This document shows, in pieces, positions 1-12,089 of a stretch of DNA of 64,000 bases; position 1 is the first letter of the stretch; the number at the start of each line of letters is the position of its first letter. The notes beneath the pieces are model-generated. The model was not told the DNA's origin, ran no database searches, and was given only the letters and a program-made list of their open reading frames with translations. The position numbers and the translations under genes were made by a program. The DNA is from Carex sylvatica (Eukaryota; Streptophyta; Magnoliopsida; Poales; Cyperaceae): contig CAXKVR010000312.1 of NCBI GenBank assembly GCA_964058845.1, positions 62,001-126,000 on the forward strand, read 5' to 3'.

Positions 1-574
1 AATATTATTGTAATTTATCCAATATTCTAAATGTTGTGCCTGGGATTCTGGTGCGCGCAGCAAAGCAGTACCTCAGGTGATATGAATTCCTTAGGCTGTG
101 CATTAAACGAAGACAAAGGGATCCATTTCAGATCAAGCCCAATTAAATTCTGGGCTGGTTGGATCATGAATATTTATTTGCTGTTAGCATGGCGGTCAAT
201 TGGATCATTTGTTGCACTTATCACGTATTTAATTTGCCTACTGATTTGGCACATAACAGCTAGTGCCTACTGTACTTCCTAGTGCAGTTCACAAGCAAAC
301 CAGTAAACGAAATTAATTTACTAATTACCTGATCATTTGGGGGAGGGATATTGGGACCAGGTTATGGAATACCGAATATGGATGAGGAAAGAGGCAGGTA
401 CCTGTCAGTCACCTGTGCTAATACATTCATAATTTCATAGAAATGAAAATTAAGATACCATTACACACATGTTTCAATTTTATACAAATATATTGATGTT
501 CTAAAATATCCAAAGTTTTAGATCAATAATTATTCTTAATTTTTAAGTCCAAAATAATACTTGAATTATTATAT
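1..574. other. Left-edge spacer, no gene recognised
   Basis: AT-rich sequence with no splice-supported coding exon and no protein family that I recognise. A short open frame at 31-282 has no domain, and its composition looks like chance. The window edge cuts this spacer, so it could be the flank of a gene further left. Confidence 0.5.
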
Positions 575-733
575 AGCCGGTCAGTTCAGTTTATTCGGTT
601 TTGAGAAATTAAAATCAAACCGAACCATTTAAACCGAAATACTTCATAAAATCAATCAAACCGAACTATTTAAACTGAAATTCTCCGGTTCAGTTCAAAA
701 CCAAATAAACCGAACCATTTGAACACCACTACT
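575..733. repeat. Probable MITE with CCGAACC / GGTTCGG ends
   Basis: About 160 bp carrying repeated, inverted forms of the motif AACCGAACCATTTAAACC. It starts near GGTCAGTTCAG and ends in CCGAACCATTTGAACACCAC. This kind of sequence is common as small non-autonomous DNA elements in plant spacers. I see no clean target duplication, so the ends are approximate and the superfamily is not assigned. Confidence 0.4.
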
Positions 734-1587
734 TTTCTTTTCTTTTTGAAATTCCCGGCAGAAGCTGCCCAGGATAATGTATTAATTAAAAGATTGTTTC
801 AACCAATTACATCAGGTCTCTCCTCATAGACCCTTAAAAGTAAATCTCACAACATTAATCATCTAAGTGCCGGAAAATTAGAAAAGAGAAAAAAAAAAAA
901 AAAAAAAACAGAACTAGTTTATTATTAAAATTTCTCCCCACTAGCGGCCCTCTCAGAGAACAGTTATATCAGCATTGATTGATCCATAACTTACTTGGAT
1001 GAGATGAATTTGAATATGGACTGTCTTATGAGAATCTTCATTCCAGCAATGCATTTTACCTACCACTACCACTAGGTCCACTACCAGTCTACCAGTAGGA
1101 AATGTAGGATTGTATAAAATGTTACAGCTGGTCAAATTCAATTCACCCAACCAACCAAACCCCCTTTTCTACCGGATTGAGATCATGTGATTACGCTGGA
1201 TACAGATTTCAATTTTGACTAATCCATTAATTCAGATTGGACTGTAATTCACCCGAAAATCCCCGTTTTCAATATTATCACATTTTTATAAATATTTATG
1301 TCTTTAATTATTAGTCAATATATTAAAATTAACTATTCATACATGTATTTCAATCAATCGCAAACATATAGCTTATTTGGCACAAATTATTATTAAATTT
1401 TAAGTTTTAGAGGTGAATTGAGTAACAAAGGGTGGAAGTTGAACTTTGAATTTTAATTATTATTATTAATTTATTTTTGTTTACTTTATGAATGTTAATG
1501 TGATTATTCAATTATAGGGTACTTTTTATTTTTGTTCACTACCATGCATCCGAAAACAGTACAACTGTAGAAGTGTTTGATTCGATA
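734..1587. other. Spacer, no gene recognised
   Basis: AT-rich spacer with an A run of about 20 near 889-908. A 65-codon open frame on the minus strand (953-1150) has no family resemblance and is treated as chance. Nothing else stands out. Confidence 0.5.
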
Positions 1588-1595
1588 TAAATATA

Positions 1596-4057
1596 AGAGT
1601 AAAGATGTTGCCCCCTTGAGTCTATCCCCTAAACGTTCATCTAACTAACTGATGCATAAAGTACGATGAGACCACTAATTACATGAGAGAATACTAACTA
1701 CTTAGGAGACCACTTATATTTGAAAAAATTTACAACTGACGCGTGCATGTATGGATACTTATACGCACAAGTATTACCATATAATATATTAAGTATTCAT
1801 ATCTAATGCCATATCTAAGACATTAAGTATTAAAAAAAAACTGGACATCAACTTTATTTTACACACCCATCTTTTACACGTTTTTAGAAGTGAATTTTTT
1901 TTTTTTTAATCTCGTCAATATTTCTAACAATTTGTGAGGATTTTGCGAATCTAAAATCACAAACATCTTCTACATAATTTTCTCTTTCAAATGAGATCCA
2001 TGATGAAGTACTTTCGAGTTCTTCGTCGTTCAAGTATTCATACCTCAATATGTAAATATTCATACCTTGTCAAGTATTCTTCTCTAAAATGCCGAGTATT
2101 CATACTTACTCAGTAAAATATGAATATTTATGTTGTATAGTATTTCTGAAAAATCTACAGACGTGTCTTTGGCATTAACTACCTGGGGATCACTACCGAC
2201 TTTTTCAAGTGTTCTAGATTTTAGTTTTAGCATTTTAAATTGTTCTAGATTTTCTATGTACTTTATGTACTTTACTTTGTTATTGCATTGAATTATTTAT
2301 GTATGGGTTTTAACTAAAAAAAATTAAGTACTAGGAGCGTCTAGGTGCTTATTACCAGCATGTACAAATTTGTTGATAAATATTGGAGATGGTTGAGGTT
2401 TATTAAAAAAAAAATTTAAAATTAATATTCATACATAAATTCATAAATATGAATACATCTGTTAATATGATTACTATTATCTATAACTATAAAAAAAATT
2501 AAAGTCAAATATTATTTCATAACAATACACATCTTCACGCTTACATATGAATACTAAGTGTTTTAGATATCAATAAATCATATAAAGTATTAACATAAAC
2601 GATTAGATACAAATACTTCATGTTTTAACTATTGGTAAAACATATATACCACAGTAACACTAAAATTTGACCAAGTAGATATAAATACTTCATGTCTTAA
2701 AAATTGATAAAACATATGCATCATAGTAACAATAATATTTGACTAAGTAGATATGAATACTTGCTGTCTTAACTATTATTACTTACCGTTTCATATATTA
2801 ATAGTTTGAATATTGTCAATTTAAAAAAATATATAAAATTAAGATACTTTAATTATTAGTATGAATATTTTTCTCGGTACCTATCAATATGTTCAAGCAC
2901 CAAACAAATTAATTAATTTAAGTAACTTTACAATATAACAATTCACACTTCAATATGTAAATATGAATACTTAGTATGTTATATATTTTTTAGAAATACA
3001 AATGTCATATGTAAACAATTCATATTTTAGTTATAAATATGAATACTTTATTCAGTACCTATCAATATATTCAAGCACCAAATAGATTAATTGATTTACT
3101 AATTTAAGTTACCTTACACCATAACAATTCACACTTTAATGCATAAGTATGAATACTTAAAATTTTAGATATTAATTTTTTACAAAAACTACTGTGTTGG
3201 TGATTGTGCGGTGGTGGTCTCCCCGGTAGTTAATTCATGAAACACATTTAGGAATTTTTCATAAATATTTTACAACATAAAAATTCACACTTTAATGTGT
3301 AAGTATGAATACTTGATATTTTAAAAATGAACGTTTACAACAATTACGATGCTGACACTTGAGATGGTCATTACGCATCAGCTTGTCCTTGGTTTTCTGC
3401 GTGTGGTCCCTATCGTAGTCGCTTTCAAGCGACATTTGCAGCCCCCCTAAGTCGGTAGTGATCCCCCAATGTAGTTAATGTCAAAGACACGTCTGTGGAT
3501 TTCTCAGAAATAATTTACAACATAAATATTCACACTTTATTGAGTAAGTATGAATACTCGGTATTTTACATAAGAATACTTTATAAGGTATGAATATTTG
3601 CACACTAAGGTATGTATACTTGAATGACGAAGAACTCGAAAGTACTTCATCTTGGATCTCATTTGAAAGAGAAAATTACGTAGAAGATGTTTGTGATTTT
3701 AGATTCGCAAAATTCATCACAGATCGTTAGAAATATTGACGAGATTAAACGAATAAAAAAAATCTACTTCTAAAAACGTGTAAAACATGGGTGTGTAAAA
3801 GAAAGTTGATGTTTAGTTTTTTTTTTTTTTTTAATACTTAATGTCTTAGGTTTGAATATTTAATATATTATATGATGATACTTGCGCATATAAGTATCCA
3901 AACATGCGCGCGACAGTTGTAAATTTCTTCAAATATAAATGGTCTCCTAAATAGTTAGTAGTCCCCCATATAGTTAGTGGTCCTCATCGTACTTTATGCA
4001 TCAGTTAGTTAGGATGATGTTTAGGGTACTGAAGTAGGAGGACTGTTAGTCGATCCC
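1596..4057. mobile_element. 2.46 kb element with ~605 bp terminal inverted arms
   Basis: Positions 1596-2200 and 3451-4057 are diverged inverted copies of each other. Paired landmarks include TAACTAACTGATGCATAAAG near 1645 and its complement near 4000, GATCCATGATGAAGTACTTT near 1995 and its complement near 3645, and GGGGATCACTACCGAC at 2185 against GTCGGTAGTGATCCCC at 3451. The flanking octamer TAAATATA occurs at 1588-1595 and 4058-4065, which suggests an 8 bp target duplication. No transposase-like frame is visible, so this is a non-autonomous element. Long arms fit a Mutator-like or foldback type, but an 8 bp duplication also fits hAT. It belongs to the same family as the element at 6721-7709. 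The middle is AT-rich and full of the motif AAGTATTCATA. Confidence 0.75.
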
Positions 4058-4065
4058 TAAATATA

Positions 4066-4668
4066 ATGAGAGGGTTCCAAAGCACTTAAATTTTCATGCT
4101 TTCAATTTGCTCCCAATTCTATACCACACAGCGGTGGTCCCACATGATTTCAGAGAGGGCAACTGTTTTTTTTTCAGATTTTGAGTTTTACTGGAGATCG
4201 AAATGTTCTGATTGACTTTGTTTGTCCCTTTCTGGATTTTTTTTGCCCTCTCTGGATGTTTGATTCGTAATTCAGATTAAATTTAGAGTTAAAATTGAAA
4301 TAAATTTGTTTGAATTATGATTGGTAATTAGAATTATAAGTAAGATAATCATATATTACAAGTCAGAATATTAAGAAGTATAAGTTAAAGCATTATTTTT
4401 TTTATCTAGTATCTAATTAGTTAATGAATTCAAATTCAATTTTGATATTATTTTGTCCAGCGAAAATCCTAAATTCACCCCTGATACTACACATTTTATT
4501 CAAGATTAACGGTGCAGTTTGCTCTTCTTTTTAAAAGAACAAAATTTGTATCAAGGCCGTCGGCCAATCAAAGTCTAGAAATTTATAATATAATTCTAAT
4601 ATATTAATACAACATTCAGTGCAGATCACTTGTCAACGAAGATAAGAAAAACGATATAGTGCACTCTA
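4066..4668. other. Spacer, no gene recognised
   Basis: About 600 bp of AT-rich spacer following the long-arm element. I see no coding exon, RNA gene or clean repeat. Confidence 0.45.
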
Positions 4669-4770
4669 GAATAGCTAGAATAGTTATTATTTGAAAATAA
4701 TAGCTAGAATAGTTACTATTTGAAAATAAATAGCTAGAATAGTTACTATTTGAGAATAGTAATTTTTAGA
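4669..4770. repeat. Short tandem repeat, ~30 bp unit
   Basis: Three imperfect head-to-tail copies of a unit containing TAGCTAGAATAGTTACTATT. They sit at the left side of a roughly 330 bp stretch that ends in CCATTCTCAGTACAACCAAA near 5000. The whole 4669-5005 stretch repeats GAATAG/CTATTC words on both strands and may be a decayed MITE. Confidence 0.5.
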
Positions 4771-5344
4771 AGAGTGAGAATAGTGTTGATTTGGTGCTAT
4801 TCAAAATAGCAAAAATGTTGTTTGGATTGAATATTTAGAATAACGATGAAGGAATTGAATATTTGAGAGAGCTCCAATTGCTATTCCTACTTTTTGTAGG
4901 AATAGCGAGAACAATGCTATTCTCGCTGTTCCGAATAGCAATTGTGTATGTTTGAATGGATCGGAGCAGCACTATTCTCGCCATTCTCAGTACAACCAAA
5001 CGTACCCATAATAAATAGAGTGAGTCTATGGTGTAATATGCATATATTACACGATGAATATTATGTATTCATATCTTTATTTTTTAAATTTAAACAATAT
5101 AACTGAACCGTTTAATACGGTCTTCATATAAAAAATGTACTTGTAAAATTAAAATTAAAATTTTTTAAAAATATTTTAAGAATAAATTTTGCTGGCGATT
5201 ACTAAACTTTATCATTTGTCACGAATAAGTCACTTTAGTTTGATTTGTTCATTTTTAGTCACTTAACTAGTTAACATTGTTATTTATCCCAATCAAATCA
5301 CTCTTTACTTATCCATCCAAAATGCTAACGGAATATGCTTATTC

Positions 5345-5886
5345 CACTACAAGAAAACACTCTTTTTTCAGTGCTTACAAACGCCGCCAAAAACAATAAA
5401 AAACGCCACTAAAGACCTTTGTCAGCGCTTGGGCAAGTGCCAGAAATATTAGCATCGGCGAAAGCATATTTTGGCGCTTTCAAGTGCTTTTACCGGTGTT
5501 TATCAAACGCCATCCGAAATCACCATTTTCAGCGTTTGAAGACGCCTGCAATTCTTTTGCCCAAATTAGAATGAACAGAGAGAAGAGATTGGGGTGAAAT
5601 TGAGAAATACTTACCTCCAAGAAAAAAATTGAAAATAAATTCTAATTTCTCGTTGAATAAGCTGGCAGAGAGGCATAGTTTAGAAATGAAATTAACTTAA
5701 TTACTAGCAAAAGTACCTTTTAACTTTTATCTCATTGAATAAGCTGGCCGAATTACAATCTCAACTGACACATGAAACAAGAACGGAGAGAAAATAGATC
5801 GCCCAAATTAATTAGATCGGCGCTAGAGACATGTACCTATCGCGCCGACCGTCTTAGCGCCGTTAATTGCTTAATTTGTTGTAGTG
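5345..5886. mobile_element. Deleted CACTA (En/Spm) transposon, 542 bp
   Basis: The left end reads CACTACAAGAAAACACTC and the right end reads TTGTTGTAGTG. CACTACAA is the classic inverted end of CACTA elements. The triplet TTC flanks both sides (5342-5344 and 5887-5889), matching the 3 bp target duplication of this superfamily. The subterminal zone is rich in GCGC/GCGCT and CGCCG words, as expected for transposase-binding repeats. There is no coding capacity, so it would need a transposase from elsewhere. Confidence 0.85.
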
Positions 5887-5889
5887 TTC

Positions 5890-6720
5890 CATTAGTATTT
5901 TGTACGGAATGAGAATATATAGTTAAGATTTTGGACGAAATAACAAAATTTGTTACAAATAACAAAATTTAGTGATCTCAAACGAAATTTATCCCTTTTT
6001 AATTTGTTTGTTATTTATTTAGATAAGTAGAAAATTATCTCATTTGAAATTATGAACAATTCAAAAATAACTATCTAAAAAGTAGTAAAACATTTAAAAA
6101 AATATATATAATTTAGTCTGTATATAAGTTTTCATATAAAATTTTTATTTAACTATTCTAATTTACTATTTGAACTTTAAAAATTAAAATATAAATTAAC
6201 AGTACGAATCGATGATTACATATAAAACATAGCCTCGCTTTAATAAATATAGTAGAGGAAATCATGCGGTGCATAATCTTGAGAAAGAAGGATGGATGAA
6301 GCACAAAAGTAAAGTAGACGCACTACATTGAATGCTTAATTATGAATAAATAAAGAAAACCGATGGATGAATAAATAAAATAATAATGTATTTATCGGAA
6401 GGAAACAAGATTGGTCCCATCGGGGACAGAGAGAAAGGGAATCTTCAGGAGACATGCTTCTAAAAGGTCAAAATCAACTTCTATTTATTTTATTTTTTGC
6501 GGTAGGCATCAGATTCAGATCAACTTGATCGATCGTCCCATGCATGAAGCATCTGAGCAATGCACATTAATTATTTCAACAGTGATTTCTCCCGGTGAAT
6601 TTTTACTGCAGTTTCCTGTGGAAACGAGCTTCACAAATTGGCACAAGCACAAATTACCTGGTCTAGCTGCCTCTAGTAAATTTTAATAATTACATGATAT
6701 CCCTCATCTTTTAAACAGAT
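5890..6720. other. Spacer, no gene recognised
   Basis: AT-rich spacer. A 91-codon open frame at 6411-6686 has no recognisable domain and no supporting splice partners, so I do not call it a gene. Confidence 0.5.
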
Positions 6721-7709
6721 TTTAACTTCCATAAAATAAATAACTAGTTTAATTAAATTTATTCAAAATACTGTGATCTTTCAAGTTTAATTAAATTCAT
6801 ATATATAAATACTTGAAAGATAATAAATTAATAATTACAAATTAAGATATTAATAATTACATGTCTAACTTGATATGACTATTGGATGACCACTCAAACT
6901 ATATGGGGAGAATAATCTTACATGATTTTAGAGGTAGTTTTTTTTTTCAATGTCGTCCACATTTCTCACGATATATGAGAAATTTTGCAAATCTAAAACC
7001 ACAAACGTATTCTACGCAATTTTATATTTCAAATAAGATCCATGATGACATACTTTCGGGCTCATCGTCACACAAGTATTTATACCTCATCGTGCATGTA
7101 TTTATACATATACTTGTAAGTATTTATCCCCAATCGTGGACCCCGCATCTCCGCATCAACCTTCTCCAATCGTCCTTGCGTCAACATTTCTCTAACAATA
7201 ATAGTTGACCACATAGGTATAAATACTTCAATGCATAGGTATAAATACTTGTAATACTTGATATTAATACTTTTAAATATCAGCAGTGTCATATGTGTAA
7301 ATACTAGGTATAAATATTTAAATGACGGGGTATAAATACTTGTATGATGACGAGCTCGAAAGTATGTAATCATGGATCTCATTTGAAAGATAAAATTGCG
7401 TAGAAGATGTTCGTGATTTTAGATTCGCAAAATTCCTCATAGATCGTGAGGAATGTGGACGACATTAAAAAAAGAAAGAAAAAACTCACATCTAAAAACA
7501 TGTATGATTATTCTCCCCATGTAGTTTGAGTGGTTCCTCCATATAGTCATATCAAGTTAGACATGCAAGTATTAATATCTTCGTTTGCAAGTATTAATTT
7601 ATTATCTTTCAAGTATTTATACCTATGAATTTAATTAAACTTAAAAGACCACAATGTTTTGAATACATTTAATTAAACTAGTTAGTTAAGTTAGTTTATG
7701 GAAGTTAAA
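6721..7709. mobile_element. ~1 kb element with long inverted arms, same family as 1596-4057
   Basis: The left arm (about 6721-7090) pairs with the right arm (about 7325-7709). The ends are TTTAACTTCCATAAA and TTTATGGAAGTTAAA. Inner landmarks pair too: CTAACTTGATATGACTAT near 6866 against ATAGTCATATCAAGTTAG near 7543, and TCTAAAACCACAAACG near 6991 against its diverged complement near 7410. The arms share GATCTCATTTGAAAGA and TTCGCAAAATT with the arms of the 2.5 kb element at 1596-4057, so both are one family. It has no transposase-like coding frame. I find no convincing target duplication, perhaps because the right side was rearranged (see the next entry). Confidence 0.7.
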
Positions 7710-7945
7710 CACGATTGGGGATAAATACTTACAACTATATGTATAAATACTTGCACGATGAGATATAAATACTTATGTGACAATGAGCCCGAAAGTATGT
7801 CATCATAGATCTCATTTGAAAGATAAAATTGCATAGAATACGTTCGTGATTTCAGATTCGCAAAATTTCTCATAGATCGTGAGAAATATTGACGATATTG
7901 AAAAAAAAAAAAAACACCTCTAAAAACGTGTATGGAAAGTTTAAG
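7710..7945. repeat. Orphan third arm of the long-arm element
   Basis: This segment is a further copy of the arm sequence, in the same orientation as the right arm of the preceding element. It begins with CGATTGGGGATAAATACTT, which is the complement of AAGTATTTATCCCCAATCG in the left arm at 7119-7137. It continues through GATCTCATTTGAAAGATA and TTCGCAAAATTTCTCATAG. By eye it matches the left arm at least as well as the partner arm does. This suggests nested insertion, partial duplication or template switching. Confidence 0.65.
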
Positions 7946-7980
7946 AGATGGAGGGGATGGGAGTGGGGGGTTTCATATAA

Positions 7981-8394
7981 TTATTCTACCTTATAGAGCC
8001 ACAATTGTTTGTTTACACAAATTGTGGGGAGGAGGGAGGCGGTAATGGGGGGATGAGAATGGGGGGACAATTTTTCAGGGTCCAATAAATTTTTCCAATA
8101 TTTCTGGTTTATAAATTGAATAATTATACTAATTCCCTCACCTCTGTCCCCCCCCTCCCCCTTTTTTTCCTCGCACTCTCTCTCCTCAATATTAACTTCC
8201 TTAATAGCCATTTACCCCCCCTTTATTCCGCTAATAATTTTCATTTATCCCCGCACTAAATTAGACTGTCATTTAATAACAATCCCCGTATTAATTATGT
8301 TGTTCTCTAATAACAATCTCCGCATTAATTATACTATCCTAAAATAACAATTCCTGCATTAATTATACTTTCATTTAATAATAATTATCGCTAA
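7981..8394. other. Spacer starting with a duplicated 20-mer
   Basis: It begins with CTTATAGAGCCACAATTGTT, which recurs in direct order at about 9321, some 1.33 kb away. Long G-rich and C-rich runs follow around 8020-8070 and 8150-8170. From 8260 there are short repeats of TAACAATCCCCGTATTAATT. No coding exon is recognised. Confidence 0.5.
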
Positions 8395-8960
8395 CATAAA
8401 GTATTTATTCATGTAACATAAAATATTTATCCATGTAACATAAAGTACATATACATATAACATAAAATATTTATCATTATGCTTGAGAAGTATTTATCAT
8501 TAATGTTTTACTAAAAGTTGTAGCTATGTCTGAGAAGTATTTATTATTGATATTTTACTGAAAGTTAGAATTATGTCTGAGAAGTATTTATCCATGTAAC
8601 ATAAAATATTTATCATTATGCTTGAGAAGTATTTATCATTGATGTTTTACTAAAAGTTGCAATTATGTCTGAGAAGTATTTATCCATGTAACATAAAATA
8701 TTTATCATTATATCAGAGAAGTATTTATTATTGATGTTTTGTTGAAAGTTGCAATTATATCTGAGATGTATTTATCATTATATCAGAGAAGTATTTATTA
8801 TTGATGTTTTGTTGAAAGTTGCAATTATATCTGAGATGTATTTATCCATGTAACATAAAGTATTTATTCATGTAACATAAAGTATTTATCATTATGTATG
8901 AGAAGTATTTATCATTGGGTGAGGGTATTGTTTATTTAATGGTCCCCAGTTGTGCGGGGA
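8395..8960. repeat. AT-rich minisatellite, complex ~70-90 bp unit
   Basis: Head-to-tail imperfect copies combine three short modules: CATGTAACATAAAGTATTTA, GAGAAGTATTTATCATT and TGATGTTTTACTAAAAGTTG. One block of about 70 bp around 8700-8770 is repeated almost exactly at 8775-8845, showing recent local duplication. The AAGTATTTA word is shared with the long-arm elements upstream. Confidence 0.75.
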
Positions 8961-11534
8961 CAATTCAAAAAAACAAAATTGTGCAGAGATAACTGACAAG
9001 TATTTATGAGGAGATTATTTATTTAATGGTCCCCAGTTGCGCGGGGACGATTCAAAAAAAAGAAAAAATTTGTGCGGTGACAATTGATGAATTGATTTAT
9101 TCTTTCATAAATAGAGATCATTGCATAGGGATTAATATTTTGCAAATTCAAGATAAATACTTTGATGTTTCAAGTTAAATACTAACAGTTTATAAAATAT
9201 TTATTAATGACTGAGCGGTCCCCCTATAATATTTTTAGCAGTTTGTGCGAGATTTTTTGCGGGAATAAACCTACAGAGATTGTTATCATGATCCTTATAA
9301 ATTATATCCGATTCTCTTACCTTATAGAGCCACAATTGTTTATTTACACACGGTCATTGCATCATCAAATAGATTTTGTTTAATATATTTTATATGTGTT
9401 TGGACTTTAAATCGTCAAATAAATAGTGTGAGAGAAAACCAAAATATCGATTTGTTGCGTTAGTGAAATAAGTAATGTTAATTTAGCTATAGTCTGCAGA
9501 GAGCTGAAGAGAGATGCGTTTACTTTTTCCTCAAAAAAAAAAGAATAATACTATCTTCGAATTGATGTCATTCTTTTACGCACAAATATATGTATAGTGG
9601 TATATTTTCATATATTTTCATCAATAGCGGGTCTAAGAAGAAATTAGAGTAGATAAGTGTCTACTTTTAAATTTGAATTTTTATTTTCAATTAATTATTA
9701 ATTATTTTGTGTGCTTATTTCTGATCTGAGTGTCTACCTCTGATCTAAGCTAGTATGATTTTTGAACTGATTTTTTTTGTGATTTGATCGATTTTGCATA
9801 TTTTATTTATTTTATTTGTGATGTCCTATTTTGTAAATATAATGAAAGAGAAGAAGAGAACCAATGAGGTTTAATGGTGGAACCTATCATTATAATTCTA
9901 ATGAAATGGGTCGGCCGAATTTTTTGAACATTTTTATTTCGGTTAATTTTTTATATAAGTTTTGACTTCAATTTGCTAATTTGTTCTAACAGTCTTACTT
10001 TGAACTGTACTAAACATTTTTTTTAATTAGTTTAAAAATAATTCAATACTGTGTCAATCGATTTTATAATTATAACAGATTTTTTAGAAACATAATTATA
10101 AGAACTGAGTTACAATTGTGTACCTGATAATTTAATAAGTTTGAATCTATTAACTATTTAAACTCAATCAGTACCTTATCTTAACATAAATCCTAGATCC
10201 GTTCATGTCGATGATATATGGGCAGACACTCGAGAACAATTTAAAATACAGTGCAGATAGCCATATATCATTTATGCCGTACGAAATTTCATGAATAATA
10301 GTATGCATATTCAATATATAGTAAATTTATTTTTAAATTTTTTATATGATTATAGACATAAAATTGACTATTTGTTGTTGTAGTAAATAACCTGGCAGCT
10401 ACTGTCATGAGATTTTTTTTTTTTAAAAAATGACATAAAATTGAATATTTTACACTTTATTTGAATAAATTCAAACTATACTAATATCTTAATTAGTACA
10501 TTTTTATAAATTTTTGACTAAATTCTTCACAAAAATAATTTAGCTCATAACTTTGAGTGAGGCTACAGGATTACAACATGCAAATCAACTTGTATTATGT
10601 ATTCATATATCTGTTTTATAAGTTTAAACAATCAATTCAAACTGCTCAATATAATTTTTGTATGAAAATATATCTAGAGATCGAATTTTACTTCTTTTAA
10701 AGATCAAATTTTACTCTTAATTCTTTTTTACTATTTTTTTTAAATAAGCAGACAATCCAAATCAAAGTAGTGATTATCTATCTACCTATCTAATAAAAAA
10801 AAAAGAACAGTTTGCATTGATTATATAAACTTTATAAACGAATATATAAAGAGATAGTATAGATCGATGTGTACAATTGCAAATTACATAGGTTCACTTT
10901 ATAACTTTTAATCTCTCCTCTTATACTGTGAATATAGATTTTCTGATTCGTCAATAGCTGTTATTTAATTTATTGAATTTTAAACGGTTAAAATAAAAAA
11001 ATTATGCAATTGTGATTTTATGTGACAATGTACTGACATTTATTGTGTTGAAGTCTGTATTTAATTCTCTAAAATTGCTACACTTATTTTTTCCTTACAA
11101 TTTTTTCGTATGAACATTGGCATAAAACAATTAATTGATAACATTTATTTATTTATTTCTTTTCATGTTATTGATTATAACAAAACAAGAGCGTAACTAA
11201 TATGCTGCTCACTAGATATTGATTATATTTCTATTTAACGGAAAGATAAAGATAAAATAGTTCATTTCATTATTAAATAAAGAGAAATTATAAAAAGACA
11301 AATATTATTAAAGATGAAAATATTTAGTCTGATTTTCTTCTATTTTTGTATTTTTTGTTTGAATTTTGAACCTGTAACAAAGCACAGACAAAATACTAAT
11401 ATTTAATCCAATCAGTGGCAGACCATAACGTTGGTTAGAAATTAGAAATTATCACTTTAATCGTTTATATCTTATAATTTATGTAAGTACTTATACATAT
11501 TAACCCCCTCATGTAAAATAAAATTACATTATAG
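8961..11534. other. 2.5 kb spacer without recognised genes
   Basis: AT-rich. The sequence ATTTAATGGTCCCCAGTTG with GCGGGGAC occurs twice, near 8936 and 9022. The CTTATAGAGCCACAATTGTT duplicate lies at 9321. Around 10556-10700 there is a stretch starting GTGAGGCTACAGGATTACAA that resembles the MITE in the neurochondrin intron (62942-63094). No splice-supported coding exon or RNA gene was recognised. Confidence 0.45.
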
Positions 11535-11953
11535 TAACTTATTTAGTTCTCAATCTTAATTTTTTAGTTTCGCCCATTCGATCACATGTATATTTTCGAC
11601 CGTTGCTGATACAATTGGTCACCAATGATCTTTCTAATTAATTAATTTTTTAAAAAAAGGCTTTAGCGACCGGCAAAAATACTGGTCACTGATACCGGTT
11701 GATGATGCTCCTTTTTCCTGTAGTGGTATAAGCGTGTATCCGTTACTATATTTAGTTCCCAATCTTAATTTTCTAGTTTCGCCCATTCGATCACATGTAT
11801 ATTTTCGCCGATCGCTGATACAATTGGTCACTAATGGTCTTTTTAATTTTTTTTTTTTTTTTAAAAAGACTTTAGCGACCGGCGAAAATACCGATCACTG
11901 ATACCGGTTGATGATGCTCCTTTTTGCTGTAGTGGTATAAGCGTGTATCCTGA
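11535..11953 (-). repeat. Two tandem ~205 bp units carrying a CACTA-like end
   Basis: The unit at about 11540-11741 is repeated at about 11750-11953. Shared words include TTTCGCCCATTCGATCACAT, TGATACCGGTTGATGATGCT and TAGTGGTATAAGCGTGTATC. Read on the minus strand, each unit begins CACTACAG(G/C)AAAAAGGAGC, the form of a CACTA transposon end, with GCGACCGG-type subterminal words. No opposite end is seen. These are probably remnants of an element whose end was tandemly duplicated. Confidence 0.65.
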
Positions 11954-12089
11954 TATGTTATGCAATAATCAACTGCATATTTGTAAAAAAAATAAAAAAA
12001 AATTAATTTTAGCAAGAACTCAAGAAGTGTTAAAAACTTAAAAAGGAGTGCTGTAAGATTTTGAATATTTTTTTTGTATATATGGGTAA

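Noticed and set aside
31..282. 83-codon open frame at the left edge
   Set aside because: No domain, no splice partner and no recognisable family; it lies in repeat-rich spacer.
6882..7873. Several 60-108 codon frames on both strands
   Set aside because: All fall in the inverted arms of the long-arm element and mirror each other; no protein family resemblance.
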